Shown piece after piece: positions 38,768 through 46,623 of a DNA stretch of 49,063 nucleotides (the stretch's first letter is position 1; the number at the start of each line of letters is the position of its first letter). Location: contig JABWBN010000006.1 of NCBI GenBank assembly GCA_013360485.1, positions 1 through 49,063 on the forward strand. The letters run 5' to 3'. The translations under genes and the position numbers were made by a program. The DNA is from Burkholderiaceae bacterium. GTDB taxonomy: Bacteria; Pseudomonadota; Gammaproteobacteria; Burkholderiales; Burkholderiaceae_C. The notes below the pieces were generated by a model. It worked only from the letters and a program-made list of their open reading frames with translations, had not been told where the DNA came from and searched no databases.

Positions 38768-39568
38768 TCAGCGCGATGCGGCGACCTGTCGCAGGAGTTC
38801 GGTGATCTGGTTGGCCGGGATCGCGTAGGTGATGCCGGACGGTTGGGCGAGCACCGACTCTTTGGTGCCCTTGACCAGCACCGAATTGACCACGCCCACC
38901 ACGCGACCGGTCGCGACATCGAGCAAGGGGCTGCCGCTGTTGCCGGGGTAGGCGGTGGCATCGAGCTGGAACACGCGCAGGTTGCCCGCGCGCAGGCGGG
39001 CAACCCGTCGGGCATCGAGTTGGTTGGCGGTCGTCGACGGTTCGGCCATGGCCGTGACCGCGGCCACGATGCCGCGGTGGATTGCAGGCTCGAGCCCCAG
39101 CACGCCGGCAATCGGGTAACCCACGAACGCGACCTCCTGGCCCGCGCGCACCGCTTCGGAGTCGCCGAGGTCCAGCGCCGGAAGCGGGTCACCTTCGAGC
39201 CGCAGCAGCGCCAGATCCAACGCAGGTTCGCGCGCCACCACGGTGGCCAGCCGCCACTCGCGCGGGTTGCGTCCGGCGGGAACGACAGCCACCTGTTCAA
39301 GCGGCTCGGATGTCGGCGCCGGTGCCGACGCGGGATCGGCAGGGCGCGGCGGGCGCAACACATGGGCGTTGGTGACCACCAACCGGCCATCGCCGACGGC
39401 AAAGCCGGTGCCATGGAACTGGAACCGTGGGCTGCGCAAGGGCTGGTAGTTGCCCACGGCGACCACTGCCGGCCGCACCGACTGCATCAGCTCGACAAGG
39501 CCGGCGCGCACTGGCAGGCCCACGCTGGCAAGGGCTGTGATCGCACAGCGACGGGTGACGACAGGCAT
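38768..39568 (-). CDS. Exported trypsin-like serine protease (S1C/DegP-type fold)
   Basis: The 266-residue protein has an N-terminal hydrophobic, Arg-Arg-preceded segment (TRRCAITALASVGLPV) that may export it. The catalytic triad is complete: His69 in VTNAHV, Asp118 in ALDLALLRL and Ser211 in YPGNSGSPLLD. It lacks a PDZ domain, so it is shorter than DegP/DegS. ATG 39568 is chosen because the longer frame upstream is Arg-rich shadow sequence. It sits between two FeeM-like paralogues on the same strand; the role in that pair is unknown. Confidence 0.88.
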   Translation of the reverse strand: MPVVTRRCAITALASVGLPVRAGLVELMQSVRPAVVAVGNYQPLRSPRFQFHGTGFAVGDGRLVVTNAHVLRPPRPADPASAPAPTSEPLEQVAVVPAGRNPREWRLATVVAREPALDLALLRLEGDPLPALDLGDSEAVRAGQEVAFVGYPIAGVLGLEPAIHRGIVAAVTAMAEPSTTANQLDARRVARLRAGNLRVFQLDATAYPGNSGSPLLDVATGRVVGVVNSVLVKGTKESVLAQPSGITYAIPANQITELLRQVAASR

Positions 39569-39677
39569 CGGGTTGGACGTCCTGGTGTCGGGGGCTCGGT
39601 GGGATGGGCGGCAGTCGCGACGGCGGCGCAAGGATGCGTGCCATCGACGCGCGGTGGGACTCACCGGATTGTGCCAG

Positions 39678-41072
39678 TCAGGGCATTGGCGCCGTGCTGC
39701 GGCTGCGCGATCCCGCCACGGACGACGCGTCGCCCAAGCCATCGTCCAGGTCGCCCGGTTCCGTCAGGGGCATGGGCTGCGACAGCCGCTCCAGGTCGGC
39801 GTGGGTCTGTCCCTGCTCCAATGCATGCACGCATGCCGTCCAGGCGGCATCGGGCACCAGCACCCGCATGCCGTAGTAGCCCTCGCCGTCGCTGGTGGTG
39901 CGACGCACCACCGCGGCTGGTACCACCGCATGATCGCCGGCACCGAGCTCGACCACCAGATCGCCCTGCACGCCCGCCGGGATCTCGTACGCGCACTGCA
40001 CCAGGCAACCGGTGAGCGACATCTCGATCACCTTCAGTCTCACGCGGGCGATGCCGTCCGGCACGCGCACGCTGAAGCGCGCCGGGCAACGGATCGAGTA
40101 GCGCTGGTGGCGGCGCAGCGCAGCGCTCACCTTGGCGACCTCGGTGACGGTGGGCAGCACCGGCGTGTAGGCATCGAGGTCGTAGATGCTGCGCAGCAGC
40201 AGCTTCTTGCGATCGTCGAGCGCCGCGAAGGCCTGGGTGCGCTGGTTGAAGAAGTAGTCGATCAGCTCGCCGGTCATCACCGGGTCGTTGGTGGTGTGAT
40301 AGCGGCGCGCGGGGGCCTGGATATTGGGCAGCCGCAGCTTCATGAAGTAGTGGTAGAGGTTGCGGCGCAGCGGCCGCCCGCCATACAGGCGCTTCATGCG
40401 CTTGCGCACGCCGGCCAGGTCGAGCGAGGCCCCCACCGCTGGCGCGCCGTTGGCGAAGTCGTAGTTCTCGACCACGTGCGCCTGCAGCCTCTCGAACATC
40501 AGCAGCGACTCGTACAACTCGATCTTGTTCGGGTTGACGGCGATGACGAGGTGGCGGGTATCGAAGTACGAGGTGCAGTACTCGTACATGAACTTCATCA
40601 GCGGGAACAGGATGCGGCCGCCGGTCTTGCGGAAATCGGGGTGCACCGCGAGCGCCGACACCTCGGCGATCTGCCCTTCCTTGGCCCGCACGGCGCCCAG
40701 GTCGAACGCCTGCTGCAGCGGGAAGCCGAACACGCCCTCGCGGATGAGCGAAATGGTGCCGACCACGCGGTTGTCGACCTTCGCGCACAGCGTGGTGGTG
40801 GTCGGCAGCGCATGGTAGATCGTCACCCGCAAGCCCGATGGATCGGGTTTCATGAAGCCGGCGGCCACGTAGGCGTCATGCAGCAGCGCAAAGCACGACT
40901 CGAGTTCCTCGCGGGTGTCGGCGATCTTCAACTGCAGTTCCGTCCCGGGCGACGGGTCGCAGTCGACCATGCGCCGGAACAGGGCAAAGCGCCAGCGCCG
41001 CGGCAGCGCACCGAGCAGGAGGCGCACTGCTTCGTGGAGCCCCTTGCGCAGTGATCGCAACAACCGCTTCAT
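39678..41072 (-). CDS. FeeM-like N-acyl amino acid synthase with PilZ domain (paralogue B)
   Basis: The 464-residue protein is collinear with paralogue A (YHALPTTTTLCAKVDNRVVG, GQIAEVSALAVHP, KFMYEYCTSYFDTRHLVIAVNP). After the acyltransferase half comes a linker (ALDDRKKLLLRSIYDLDAYTPVLP) and a PilZ domain. That domain keeps RRHQRYSIRCPA and IEMSLTGCLVQ, close to the canonical RxxxR and [D/N]xSxxG c-di-GMP motifs (Glu in the D/N position). It is therefore the better candidate for c-di-GMP control. A Pro/Leu-rich 30-residue tail follows. The upstream gap of 91 bases has a CGGCAC-ggc-GTGCCG inverted repeat just before the start. Confidence 0.8.
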   Translation of the reverse strand: MKRLLRSLRKGLHEAVRLLLGALPRRWRFALFRRMVDCDPSPGTELQLKIADTREELESCFALLHDAYVAAGFMKPDPSGLRVTIYHALPTTTTLCAKVDNRVVGTISLIREGVFGFPLQQAFDLGAVRAKEGQIAEVSALAVHPDFRKTGGRILFPLMKFMYEYCTSYFDTRHLVIAVNPNKIELYESLLMFERLQAHVVENYDFANGAPAVGASLDLAGVRKRMKRLYGGRPLRRNLYHYFMKLRLPNIQAPARRYHTTNDPVMTGELIDYFFNQRTQAFAALDDRKKLLLRSIYDLDAYTPVLPTVTEVAKVSAALRRHQRYSIRCPARFSVRVPDGIARVRLKVIEMSLTGCLVQCAYEIPAGVQGDLVVELGAGDHAVVPAAVVRRTTSDGEGYYGMRVLVPDAAWTACVHALEQGQTHADLERLSQPMPLTEPGDLDDGLGDASSVAGSRSRSTAPMP

Positions 41073-41084
41073 TGCCTACCTGTT

Positions 41085-41099
41085 CGGCACGGCGTGCCG
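41085..41099. repeat. Inverted repeat before FeeM-like paralogue B
   Basis: CGGCAC-ggc-GTGCCG is a perfect 6-bp inverted repeat centred about 20 bases upstream of the ATG at 41072 on the minus strand. It could be an operator or a leader hairpin affecting the ribosome site; there is no further evidence. Confidence 0.3.
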
Positions 41100-41163
41100 C
41101 CAGTTGAGTATCGAGGATACAAGCCTGTAACGGCTCGCAACCAGACGAGGCGCCTCCCCGCGG

Positions 41164-41721
41164 TCAGCCAGGTCGCTGGACCAGCCGCACCCGCCTGAGC
41201 TGCCCGGCCGGCCGGCCGATGTGGCCCAGAGGAAGCTCGGTGCTGGCTTTGATGCGGTTGAGCACGATGCTCGAACGCACATTGACCACGCCGGGCAGCC
41301 GGGTGAGGCGATGCAGAACGGAATCGGAGAGGTCATGGAGCGACGCCGCCACGATCTGGAGCAGGTAATCTGCCTCGCCTGCGATGGAATAGCAATCCTG
41401 GACCTCGGGTACCTCGAGAATCGCGCGCTCGAACGCGGCACCCTCGTCGCCGCCATGGCGCGCCAGCGTGACGTACGTGTACGCCCGCACCGCCAACGAC
41501 AGGGCGGCCGGATCGAGCAGCGCCACGTAGCCGCGAATCACGCCCAGGTGCTCCAGCCGCTGGATGCGGCGGCTCACCTGTGAAGGCGAAAGACCCAGTT
41601 GGTCACCGACGACCTGGTGGGTGGCATGGCAGTCGCGCTGCAACAGGGCCAGCAACGACACATCCAGCGGGTCAAGCAGCAAATCGTCCAATTCCGTGGC
41701 CCCTATGCACGAAACGTGCAT
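41164..41721 (-). CDS. Lrp/AsnC-family transcriptional regulator
   Basis: The 185-residue protein has an N-terminal winged helix-turn-helix (LDVSLLALLQRDCHATHQVVGDQLGLSPSQVSRRIQRLE). A RAM ligand-binding domain follows (AVRAYTYVTLARHG, PEVQDCYSIAGEADYLLQIVA and LPGVVNVRSSIVLNRIK). It is divergent from hppD, so it probably controls tyrosine or phenylalanine catabolism in response to an amino acid. The ATG at 41721 is chosen over an in-frame start 54 bases upstream, but it lies inside a perfect palindrome, so the true start may differ. Confidence 0.9.
   Translation of the reverse strand: MHVSCIGATELDDLLLDPLDVSLLALLQRDCHATHQVVGDQLGLSPSQVSRRIQRLEHLGVIRGYVALLDPAALSLAVRAYTYVTLARHGGDEGAAFERAILEVPEVQDCYSIAGEADYLLQIVAASLHDLSDSVLHRLTRLPGVVNVRSSIVLNRIKASTELPLGHIGRPAGQLRRVRLVQRPG
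41705..41721. promoter_or_regulatory. Palindrome in the lrp-hppD divergent region, candidate operator
   Basis: ATGCAC-gaaac-GTGCAT is a perfect inverted repeat overlapping the predicted start of the Lrp-type gene. A related palindrome TGATG-tg-CATCA is at 41796-41807, near hppD. Both could be regulator sites; which protein binds them is not shown. Confidence 0.35.
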
Positions 41722-41837
41722 GACACGCGATCGTACTAGATGCAAATGCGCACACGTTGCGTTGATCCAGTTCAAAAATTCGGTTCGTCATGCCTTGATG
41801 TGCATCACACCAAAGCCACACACACCACAGGACCGTC

Positions 41838-42950
41838 ATGAACGCCAACGCTGCCCACACGCCAGAACCGCACAACCCGATGGGAACCGACGGGTTCGAG
41901 TTCATCGAATATGCAGCACCCGACCCGGTGGCCATGGGCGCGCTGTTCGAGCGCATGGGCTTCAAGCCGATCGCGCGTCATCGTCACAAGAACGTGACGC
42001 TGTACCGCCAGGGCGGCATCAATTTCATCGTCAATGCGGAACCGGACTCATTCGCCCAACGCTTTGCGCGGCTGCACGGCCCGAGCATCTGCGCGATTGC
42101 CTTCCGCGTGCAGGATGCGAAGTACGCTTACGAGCGCGCCATTTCGTTGGGCGCCTGGGGCTACGCCGGCTCCGCCGGGCCGGGCGAACTCAACATCCCG
42201 GCCATCAAAGGCATCGGCGACTCGATGATCTATCTGGTCGACCGCTGGCGCGGCAAGAACGGCGCCCGTCCCGGCGACATCGGCAACATCGGCTTCTTCG
42301 ACGTCGACTTCGAGCCCTATCCCGGCGCGGAACTCGACCCGCCCGGCCACGGCCTGCAGGTCATCGACCACCTCACCCACAACGTGCACAAGGGGCGCAT
42401 GGCCGAATGGGCCGACTTCTACGAGCGCCTGTTCAACTTCCGCGAGATCCGCTACTTCGACATCGAGGGCAAGGTCACCGGCATCAAGAGCAAGGCGATG
42501 ACCAGCCCGTGCGGCAAGATCCGCATCCCGATCAACGAGGAAGGCAACGACACCAAGGGCCAGATCCAGGAGTACCTGGACAGCTACCACGGCGAAGGCA
42601 TCCAGCACATCGCGCTGCAGTCGGACAACCTGCACCACACGGTGGACCGCCTGCGCGAGGCCGGCGTCGCGCTGCTGGACACTCCGGACACCTACTACGA
42701 ACTGGTCGACCGCCGCATTCCGGGCCACGGCGAAGACCTGCAGGCGCTGCGTCAGCGGCGCATCCTGATCGACGGCGCCCCGGGTGACCTGCTGCTGCAG
42801 ATCTTCTCGGAAAACCAGCTCGGCCCCATCTTCTTCGAGTTCATCGAGCGCAAGGGCAACCAGGGCTTCGGCGAGGGGAACTTCAAGGCGTTGTTCGAGA
42901 GCCTGGAGCTCGACCAGATGCGCCGCGGAGTGCTGGCACAACAAAGCTGA
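41838..42950 (+). CDS. hppD: 4-hydroxyphenylpyruvate dioxygenase
   Basis: The 370-residue enzyme has the two-domain vicinal oxygen chelate layout. Iron ligands are visible as the His in LQVIDHLTHNVHKGRM, the His in GIQHIALQSDN and the Glu in IFFEFIERKGNQGFGEGNF. It converts 4-hydroxyphenylpyruvate and O2 to homogentisate in tyrosine breakdown. Length is normal for bacterial HPPD. AGGA lies 8 bases before the ATG. The Lrp-type regulator is divergent from it across a 116-base gap. Confidence 0.97.
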   Translation: MNANAAHTPEPHNPMGTDGFEFIEYAAPDPVAMGALFERMGFKPIARHRHKNVTLYRQGGINFIVNAEPDSFAQRFARLHGPSICAIAFRVQDAKYAYERAISLGAWGYAGSAGPGELNIPAIKGIGDSMIYLVDRWRGKNGARPGDIGNIGFFDVDFEPYPGAELDPPGHGLQVIDHLTHNVHKGRMAEWADFYERLFNFREIRYFDIEGKVTGIKSKAMTSPCGKIRIPINEEGNDTKGQIQEYLDSYHGEGIQHIALQSDNLHHTVDRLREAGVALLDTPDTYYELVDRRIPGHGEDLQALRQRRILIDGAPGDLLLQIFSENQLGPIFFEFIERKGNQGFGEGNFKALFESLELDQMRRGVLAQQS

Positions 42951-42982
42951 CGGGGATGACCCCATAAGGTGCATTGCAAATC

Positions 42983-43011
42983 TTGCTTTTGGGTCGCCTT
43001 GGCCGTACCAT
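42983..43011 (+). promoter_or_regulatory. Candidate sigma-70 promoter of the DUF2249 gene
   Basis: TTGCTT (42983-42988) and TACCAT (43006-43011) are separated by 17 bp. Transcription would begin near 43018, inside the NsrR-like palindrome, as expected for a repressed promoter. The boxes are weak individually. Confidence 0.45.
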
Positions 43012-43012
43012 G

Positions 43013-43035
43013 AAGATGCACCGCGAGTGCATCTT
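43013..43035. promoter_or_regulatory. NsrR-like operator
   Basis: The site is a perfect inverted repeat with half-sites AAGATGCAC and GTGCATCTT around a 5-base centre, 23 bp in total. Length and half-sites fit the NsrR nitric-oxide repressor motif (AAGATGCATTT in inverted pairs). It overlaps the predicted transcription start of the DUF2249 gene. A weaker half-site, AAGGTGCATTG, is at 42966-42976. Confidence 0.7.
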
Positions 43036-43058
43036 TCAATTCAACCAGCCCAGACCCC

Positions 43059-43313
43059 ATGCAGCCACACAACCACACCACCCCCGAAGCCATTTACCCG
43101 TTCGACGCACGAGGTGTGGCCAAGCGGTTTCGCCATGCGGCCATCTTCGGCGCGCTCGACGCCCTCACCCCCGGCGAGACCATGCGATTCGTGAACGACC
43201 ATGACCCGCTGCCCTTGCTGCACCAGTTGCAGGTGCGCTACGGCGACTCGGTGCGCATCGAGTATCTGCAGCGCGAACCCGGCGCGATCGTGATCGACTT
43301 CGTGCGCCAGTGA
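43059..43313 (+). CDS. DUF2249-domain small protein
   Basis: The 84-residue protein fits the DUF2249 fold: FDARGVAKRFRHAAIFGALDALTPGETMRFVNDHDPLPLLHQLQ, with the conserved NDHDP near residue 46. DUF2249 proteins are common in nitric-oxide and denitrification regulons, though their biochemistry is unsettled. No clear Shine-Dalgarno sequence is seen before ATG 43059. The next gene starts at a GTG that overlaps this stop, so the two are coupled. The NsrR-like operator upstream supports a nitric-oxide response role. Confidence 0.85.
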   Translation: MQPHNHTTPEAIYPFDARGVAKRFRHAAIFGALDALTPGETMRFVNDHDPLPLLHQLQVRYGDSVRIEYLQREPGAIVIDFVRQ

Positions 43314-43984
43314 ACCCTGCGATGAGCCCGTCCACAGGTGCCGGCGCCGCGCCGGGTCGCGAGCGCTTCCCCCCCTTCTTCGATCAGGTGCCCGGCATCA
43401 CGCTGCACGACCCGCTGGCACAGCTGCTGGGCTCGTGCGAGGGTGGTCTGGTGCATTACCGCTACGCCGACGCCGTGCGGCTGGCCGGCCATTCCTGCCC
43501 GACGGTGGCCAGCGCCTACACCCTCACGCGGCTCGCGCTGCAGCGTCTTTACGGCAGCGCCACGCCGGTGCGCGGGCAGGTGCGCGTGAGCCTGGCCGAG
43601 CCCCTGGAGGCCGGCACTGCTGGCGTGGTGGGTGCTGTCGCGGGCCTGCTGACGGGCGCAGCCGGTGCCGGCGGTTTCAAGGGCCTGGCCGGGCAGTTCG
43701 TGCGGCGCGAGCGGATGTTGTGGGGCCAGGAGCAGCCGCTGGAGCTGCGCTACACGCGCCTGGACACCGGCCAGACCGTCGACGCGCAGGGCCATGCCCA
43801 ACGGGTGCCGGCGCATCCCGACACTTTTGCCCTGCTGCAGCGCTGCCTGGCCGGAATCGCTACCGACGACGAGCGCCATGCGTTCGGCGCGCACTGGCAG
43901 GACCGCGTGCGCCGCCTGCTGGTGGACCACGCCGACGACGACGGCGTGTGGGAGCTGCAGGCGGGCGATCGCTCCGGCGCTTGA
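43310..43984 (+). CDS. FmdE-like hypothetical protein with HxCP motif
   Basis: With the GTG start at 43310 the product is 224 residues; an ATG at 43322 is an alternative. RLAGHSCPTVASAYTLTRLAL near residue 60 resembles the HxCP metal- or haem-binding motif of FmdE-like proteins. A Gly/Ala-rich segment (GVVGAVAGLLTGAAGAGGF) follows. No enzyme function is assigned. It is coupled to the DUF2249 gene and sits behind the same NsrR-like operator, so a nitric-oxide-linked, metal-binding role is plausible but inferred. Its stop abuts that of the convergent aminotransferase. Confidence 0.7.
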   Translation: MNPAMSPSTGAGAAPGRERFPPFFDQVPGITLHDPLAQLLGSCEGGLVHYRYADAVRLAGHSCPTVASAYTLTRLALQRLYGSATPVRGQVRVSLAEPLEAGTAGVVGAVAGLLTGAAGAGGFKGLAGQFVRRERMLWGQEQPLELRYTRLDTGQTVDAQGHAQRVPAHPDTFALLQRCLAGIATDDERHAFGAHWQDRVRRLLVDHADDDGVWELQAGDRSGA

Positions 43985-45142
43985 TCAGACGCTTGCGGCT
44001 TGGCGCGCCGGCACGCCCTGGATCGCGTCGAGCGCACGCGCGAGGTGACCCACGGTGCGATCGATGTCGGCGAGCTTGTCCAGCCCGAACAGGCCGATGC
44101 GAAACGTCTTGAAGTCGGCCGCCTCGCCGCATTGCAGCGGAACGCCGCCCGCCGTTTGCAGCCCCTGCGCGATGAAGGCACGTGCGGTGTGGATGGCATC
44201 GTCGTCGGTGTAGCTCACCACCACGCCCGGCGCCTGGTAGCCCGCGGCCGCCACGCTCGGAAAGCCCCGGGACACCAGCAGATCGCGCACCCGACGCCCG
44301 AGCTGGACCTGGGCCTGGCGCAAGGCCTCGAAGCCGCGTTCGCGCGACTGCACCATCGCGTCGCGGCTGCGCGCCAGGGCGTCGGTGGGCATGGTCGCGT
44401 GATAGGCGTGGGCGCCGCCTTCGTAGGTCTCCATGATCTGCAGCCACTTCTTCAGATCGGCCGCGAAGCTGCTGCTGCTCGTGCCGTCGATGCGCGCACG
44501 CGCCTGCTCACCGAGCATCACGAAGGCCGCGCAGGGCGATCCGCTCCAGCCCTTCTGCGGCGCGCTGACCAGCACATCGACCCCGAGCGCCGCCATGTCG
44601 ACCCACATCGCACCCGAGGCGATGCAATCGAGCACGAACAACCCGCCTGCGGCGTGGACCTCCTGGGCGACGGCGCGCAGGTAGTCGTCGGGCAGCATCA
44701 TGCCGCTGGCCGTTTCGACGTGGGGCGCGAAGACCACGCCCGGACGCTGCTCGCGGATGGACGCGCACACCTCGTCCAGCGGAGCCGGCACCCAGGGCTG
44801 CTGGCGCCCGGACGCTGCCGGTCGCGCGCACAGCACCTGATGGTCGGCGGCGAACCGGCCGGTATCGAGGATCTGGCTCCAGCGGTAACTGAACCATCCG
44901 TTGCGCAGCACCAGCACACGCTGTCCCCCGGCAAACTGACGCGCCACGGCCTCCATACCGAAAGTACCGCTGCCCGGCACCACGATGGCCGAGCGCGCGC
45001 CATAGGCCTGGCGCAACACATCCGAGATGTCGCGCATCACCTGCTGGAAGCGGCGGGACATGTGGTTGAGCGCCCGGTCGGTGTAGACCACCGAATACTC
45101 GAGCAGGCCATCGGGATCGACGTCGGGCAACAGCGCAGGCAT
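43985..45142 (-). CDS. Class V PLP-dependent aminotransferase (alanine-glyoxylate/serine-pyruvate type)
   Basis: The 385-residue enzyme has PGSGTFGMEAVAR near residue 56, FVLDCIASGAMWVDMAALGVDVLVSAPQKGWSG with the cofactor-binding Lys197 and Asp172, and a C-terminal FRIGLFG. It is a fold-type I aminotransferase of the AGT/SPT family, which uses alanine, serine or phosphonate-type amines. The exact pair of substrates cannot be set from sequence; nearness to a phosphonate-related gene leaves an aminophosphonate substrate open. A TTG 6 bases earlier (45148) is an alternative start. Confidence 0.9.
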   Translation of the reverse strand: MPALLPDVDPDGLLEYSVVYTDRALNHMSRRFQQVMRDISDVLRQAYGARSAIVVPGSGTFGMEAVARQFAGGQRVLVLRNGWFSYRWSQILDTGRFAADHQVLCARPAASGRQQPWVPAPLDEVCASIREQRPGVVFAPHVETASGMMLPDDYLRAVAQEVHAAGGLFVLDCIASGAMWVDMAALGVDVLVSAPQKGWSGSPCAAFVMLGEQARARIDGTSSSSFAADLKKWLQIMETYEGGAHAYHATMPTDALARSRDAMVQSRERGFEALRQAQVQLGRRVRDLLVSRGFPSVAAAGYQAPGVVVSYTDDDAIHTARAFIAQGLQTAGGVPLQCGEAADFKTFRIGLFGLDKLADIDRTVGHLARALDAIQGVPARQAASV

Positions 45143-45311
45143 GGTCAACGAACTCGCAGTCGGGATTGGGCCAGCTTATCACCCGAGCGCCGGCCCCGCC
45201 TGCGATCAGGGTTGCGCGGGGCCGGCCGGCGTTGCACAGTGCCGCGACGCACCGCCGATACTGCGGCTCGCGGGTCTGGGCCGGCCAGGCCCGCCGCAGA
45301 CACGCCCGACC

Positions 45312-46196
45312 ATGCTGAACGAAGACACTTTGCGCCGCTGGATCGGCAGGCGCACCGAAGTTGCAGTCGACGTCATCGACGAACGCCGCGTCGCCGACCT
45401 GGCCGCCACGCTGGACGAAGGCCGTGCTCCCGCACGCGGCGATGCCCTGCCCGAGTTGTGGCACTGGATGCTGTTCGCGCCGATGAAGCGGCCGGCGGAT
45501 CTCGGCCGCGACGGCCATCCTCAGCTGGGCGACTTCCTGCCGCCGGTGCCCCATGCCAGGCGCATGTGGGCCGGCGGCCGGCTGCAGTTCCATGCACCGC
45601 TGCGGGTGGGCCAGACGCTGCGACGCACATCCGAGGTGGCCGACGTGCGCCTGAAGACCGGGCGCAGCGGCACGCTGGTGTTCGTGACCGTGCGCCATCT
45701 CATCCACCGCGGCCGCCGAACCTCGCCCGTCCTCACCGAGGAGCACGACATCGTCTACCGACCGATGGACGCGGCCCATGCCTCGACACCCACCGCCGTG
45801 CCGGCAAGCGCTCCCGCCACGGCATCGCCCGCATCGGCCGCCACTCCCCGGATGCGCCACACCGTTGCACCCGATCCGGTGCTTCTGTTCCGCTACTCGG
45901 CACTTACCGCCAACGGCCACCGCATCCACTACGACGGCGACTATGCGCGCCAGGTGGAGGGCTACCCCGGTCTGGTGGTCCACGGTCCGCTGATCGTCAC
46001 GCTTCTGCTGCAGCTGCTGCGCCGGCAGGGCAGCCAGCCGCGCCTGCACGCCCTGGAGTACCGTGCGCTGCACCCGGCGTTCGAGCCTGGCCTGCTGCAC
46101 CTGAACGGCGCACCCGGCGAAACGCCGAGCGCCTTCGACCTGTGGGCGACCGACGACGGCGGCACCCGGCTGATGCAGGCACGTGCACATGTATAG
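45312..46196 (+). CDS. FAS1-like/MaoC-type hydratase
   Basis: The 294-residue protein has two hot-dog halves. The first shows FLPPVPHARRMWAGGRLQFHAPL and EEHDIVYR; the second has LLFRYSALTANGHRIHYD, the hydratase motif, followed by GYPGLVVHGPL. A low-complexity Ala/Pro/Ser linker lies between them. This two-part form fits mesaconyl-C4-CoA hydratase and fungal HTD2-like 3-hydroxyacyl dehydratases. It should hydrate or dehydrate an acyl-CoA. ATG 45312 is the first supported start; the frame extends upstream into non-coding sequence. It lies 4 bases before the thioesterase gene. Confidence 0.85.
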   Translation: MLNEDTLRRWIGRRTEVAVDVIDERRVADLAATLDEGRAPARGDALPELWHWMLFAPMKRPADLGRDGHPQLGDFLPPVPHARRMWAGGRLQFHAPLRVGQTLRRTSEVADVRLKTGRSGTLVFVTVRHLIHRGRRTSPVLTEEHDIVYRPMDAAHASTPTAVPASAPATASPASAATPRMRHTVAPDPVLLFRYSALTANGHRIHYDGDYARQVEGYPGLVVHGPLIVTLLLQLLRRQGSQPRLHALEYRALHPAFEPGLLHLNGAPGETPSAFDLWATDDGGTRLMQARAHV

Positions 46197-46200
46197 GCCC

Positions 46201-46623
46201 ATGACCGAACCCATTGCCCCGACCCCGATCGACCAGATTCCGTTCCTGCGCCTGCTCGGCCTGGAGCAGGAAGACGCTGAGCCCGGCTGTTCGAGGCTGC
46301 GCCTTCCCGAACTGCGTGCCGAGCTGTGCAACCTGCTGCCGGCAGCGCACGGCGGGGTGCTGATGACGCTGCTGGACGTGGCCATGGCGCGGGCCGCCAC
46401 ATCGCATCCCGATGCCCCCTCGCGCGCCGTGGTGACGGTCGAGATGTCCACCCGCTTCGTGCGGCCCGGCCGCGGCCCGCTGCGCGCCGAGGGAATGGTG
46501 CTGCACCTGGCAGCGTCGCTGTGCACCACCGAGGCTCATGTCTATGACGCCAGCGGCGCACGGGTGGCCAGCGCGATGGGAACGTTCAAGTTCTGGCGCG
46601 CGCCCCGCCACGGTGTTGACTAG
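46201..46623 (+). CDS. PaaI-family hot-dog thioesterase
   Basis: The 140-residue protein has the PaaI hot-dog pattern: LLPAAHGGVLMTLLDVAMARAA with the HGG motif and active-site Asp, then AVVTVEMSTRFVRPG. It should hydrolyse an acyl-CoA thioester. The ATG at 46201 lies 4 bases after the hydratase stop; an upstream GTG at 46183 would overlap that gene. Its stop TAG overlaps the stop of the convergent phosphodiesterase through the palindrome CTAG. Confidence 0.88.
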   Translation: MTEPIAPTPIDQIPFLRLLGLEQEDAEPGCSRLRLPELRAELCNLLPAAHGGVLMTLLDVAMARAATSHPDAPSRAVVTVEMSTRFVRPGRGPLRAEGMVLHLAASLCTTEAHVYDASGARVASAMGTFKFWRAPRHGVD

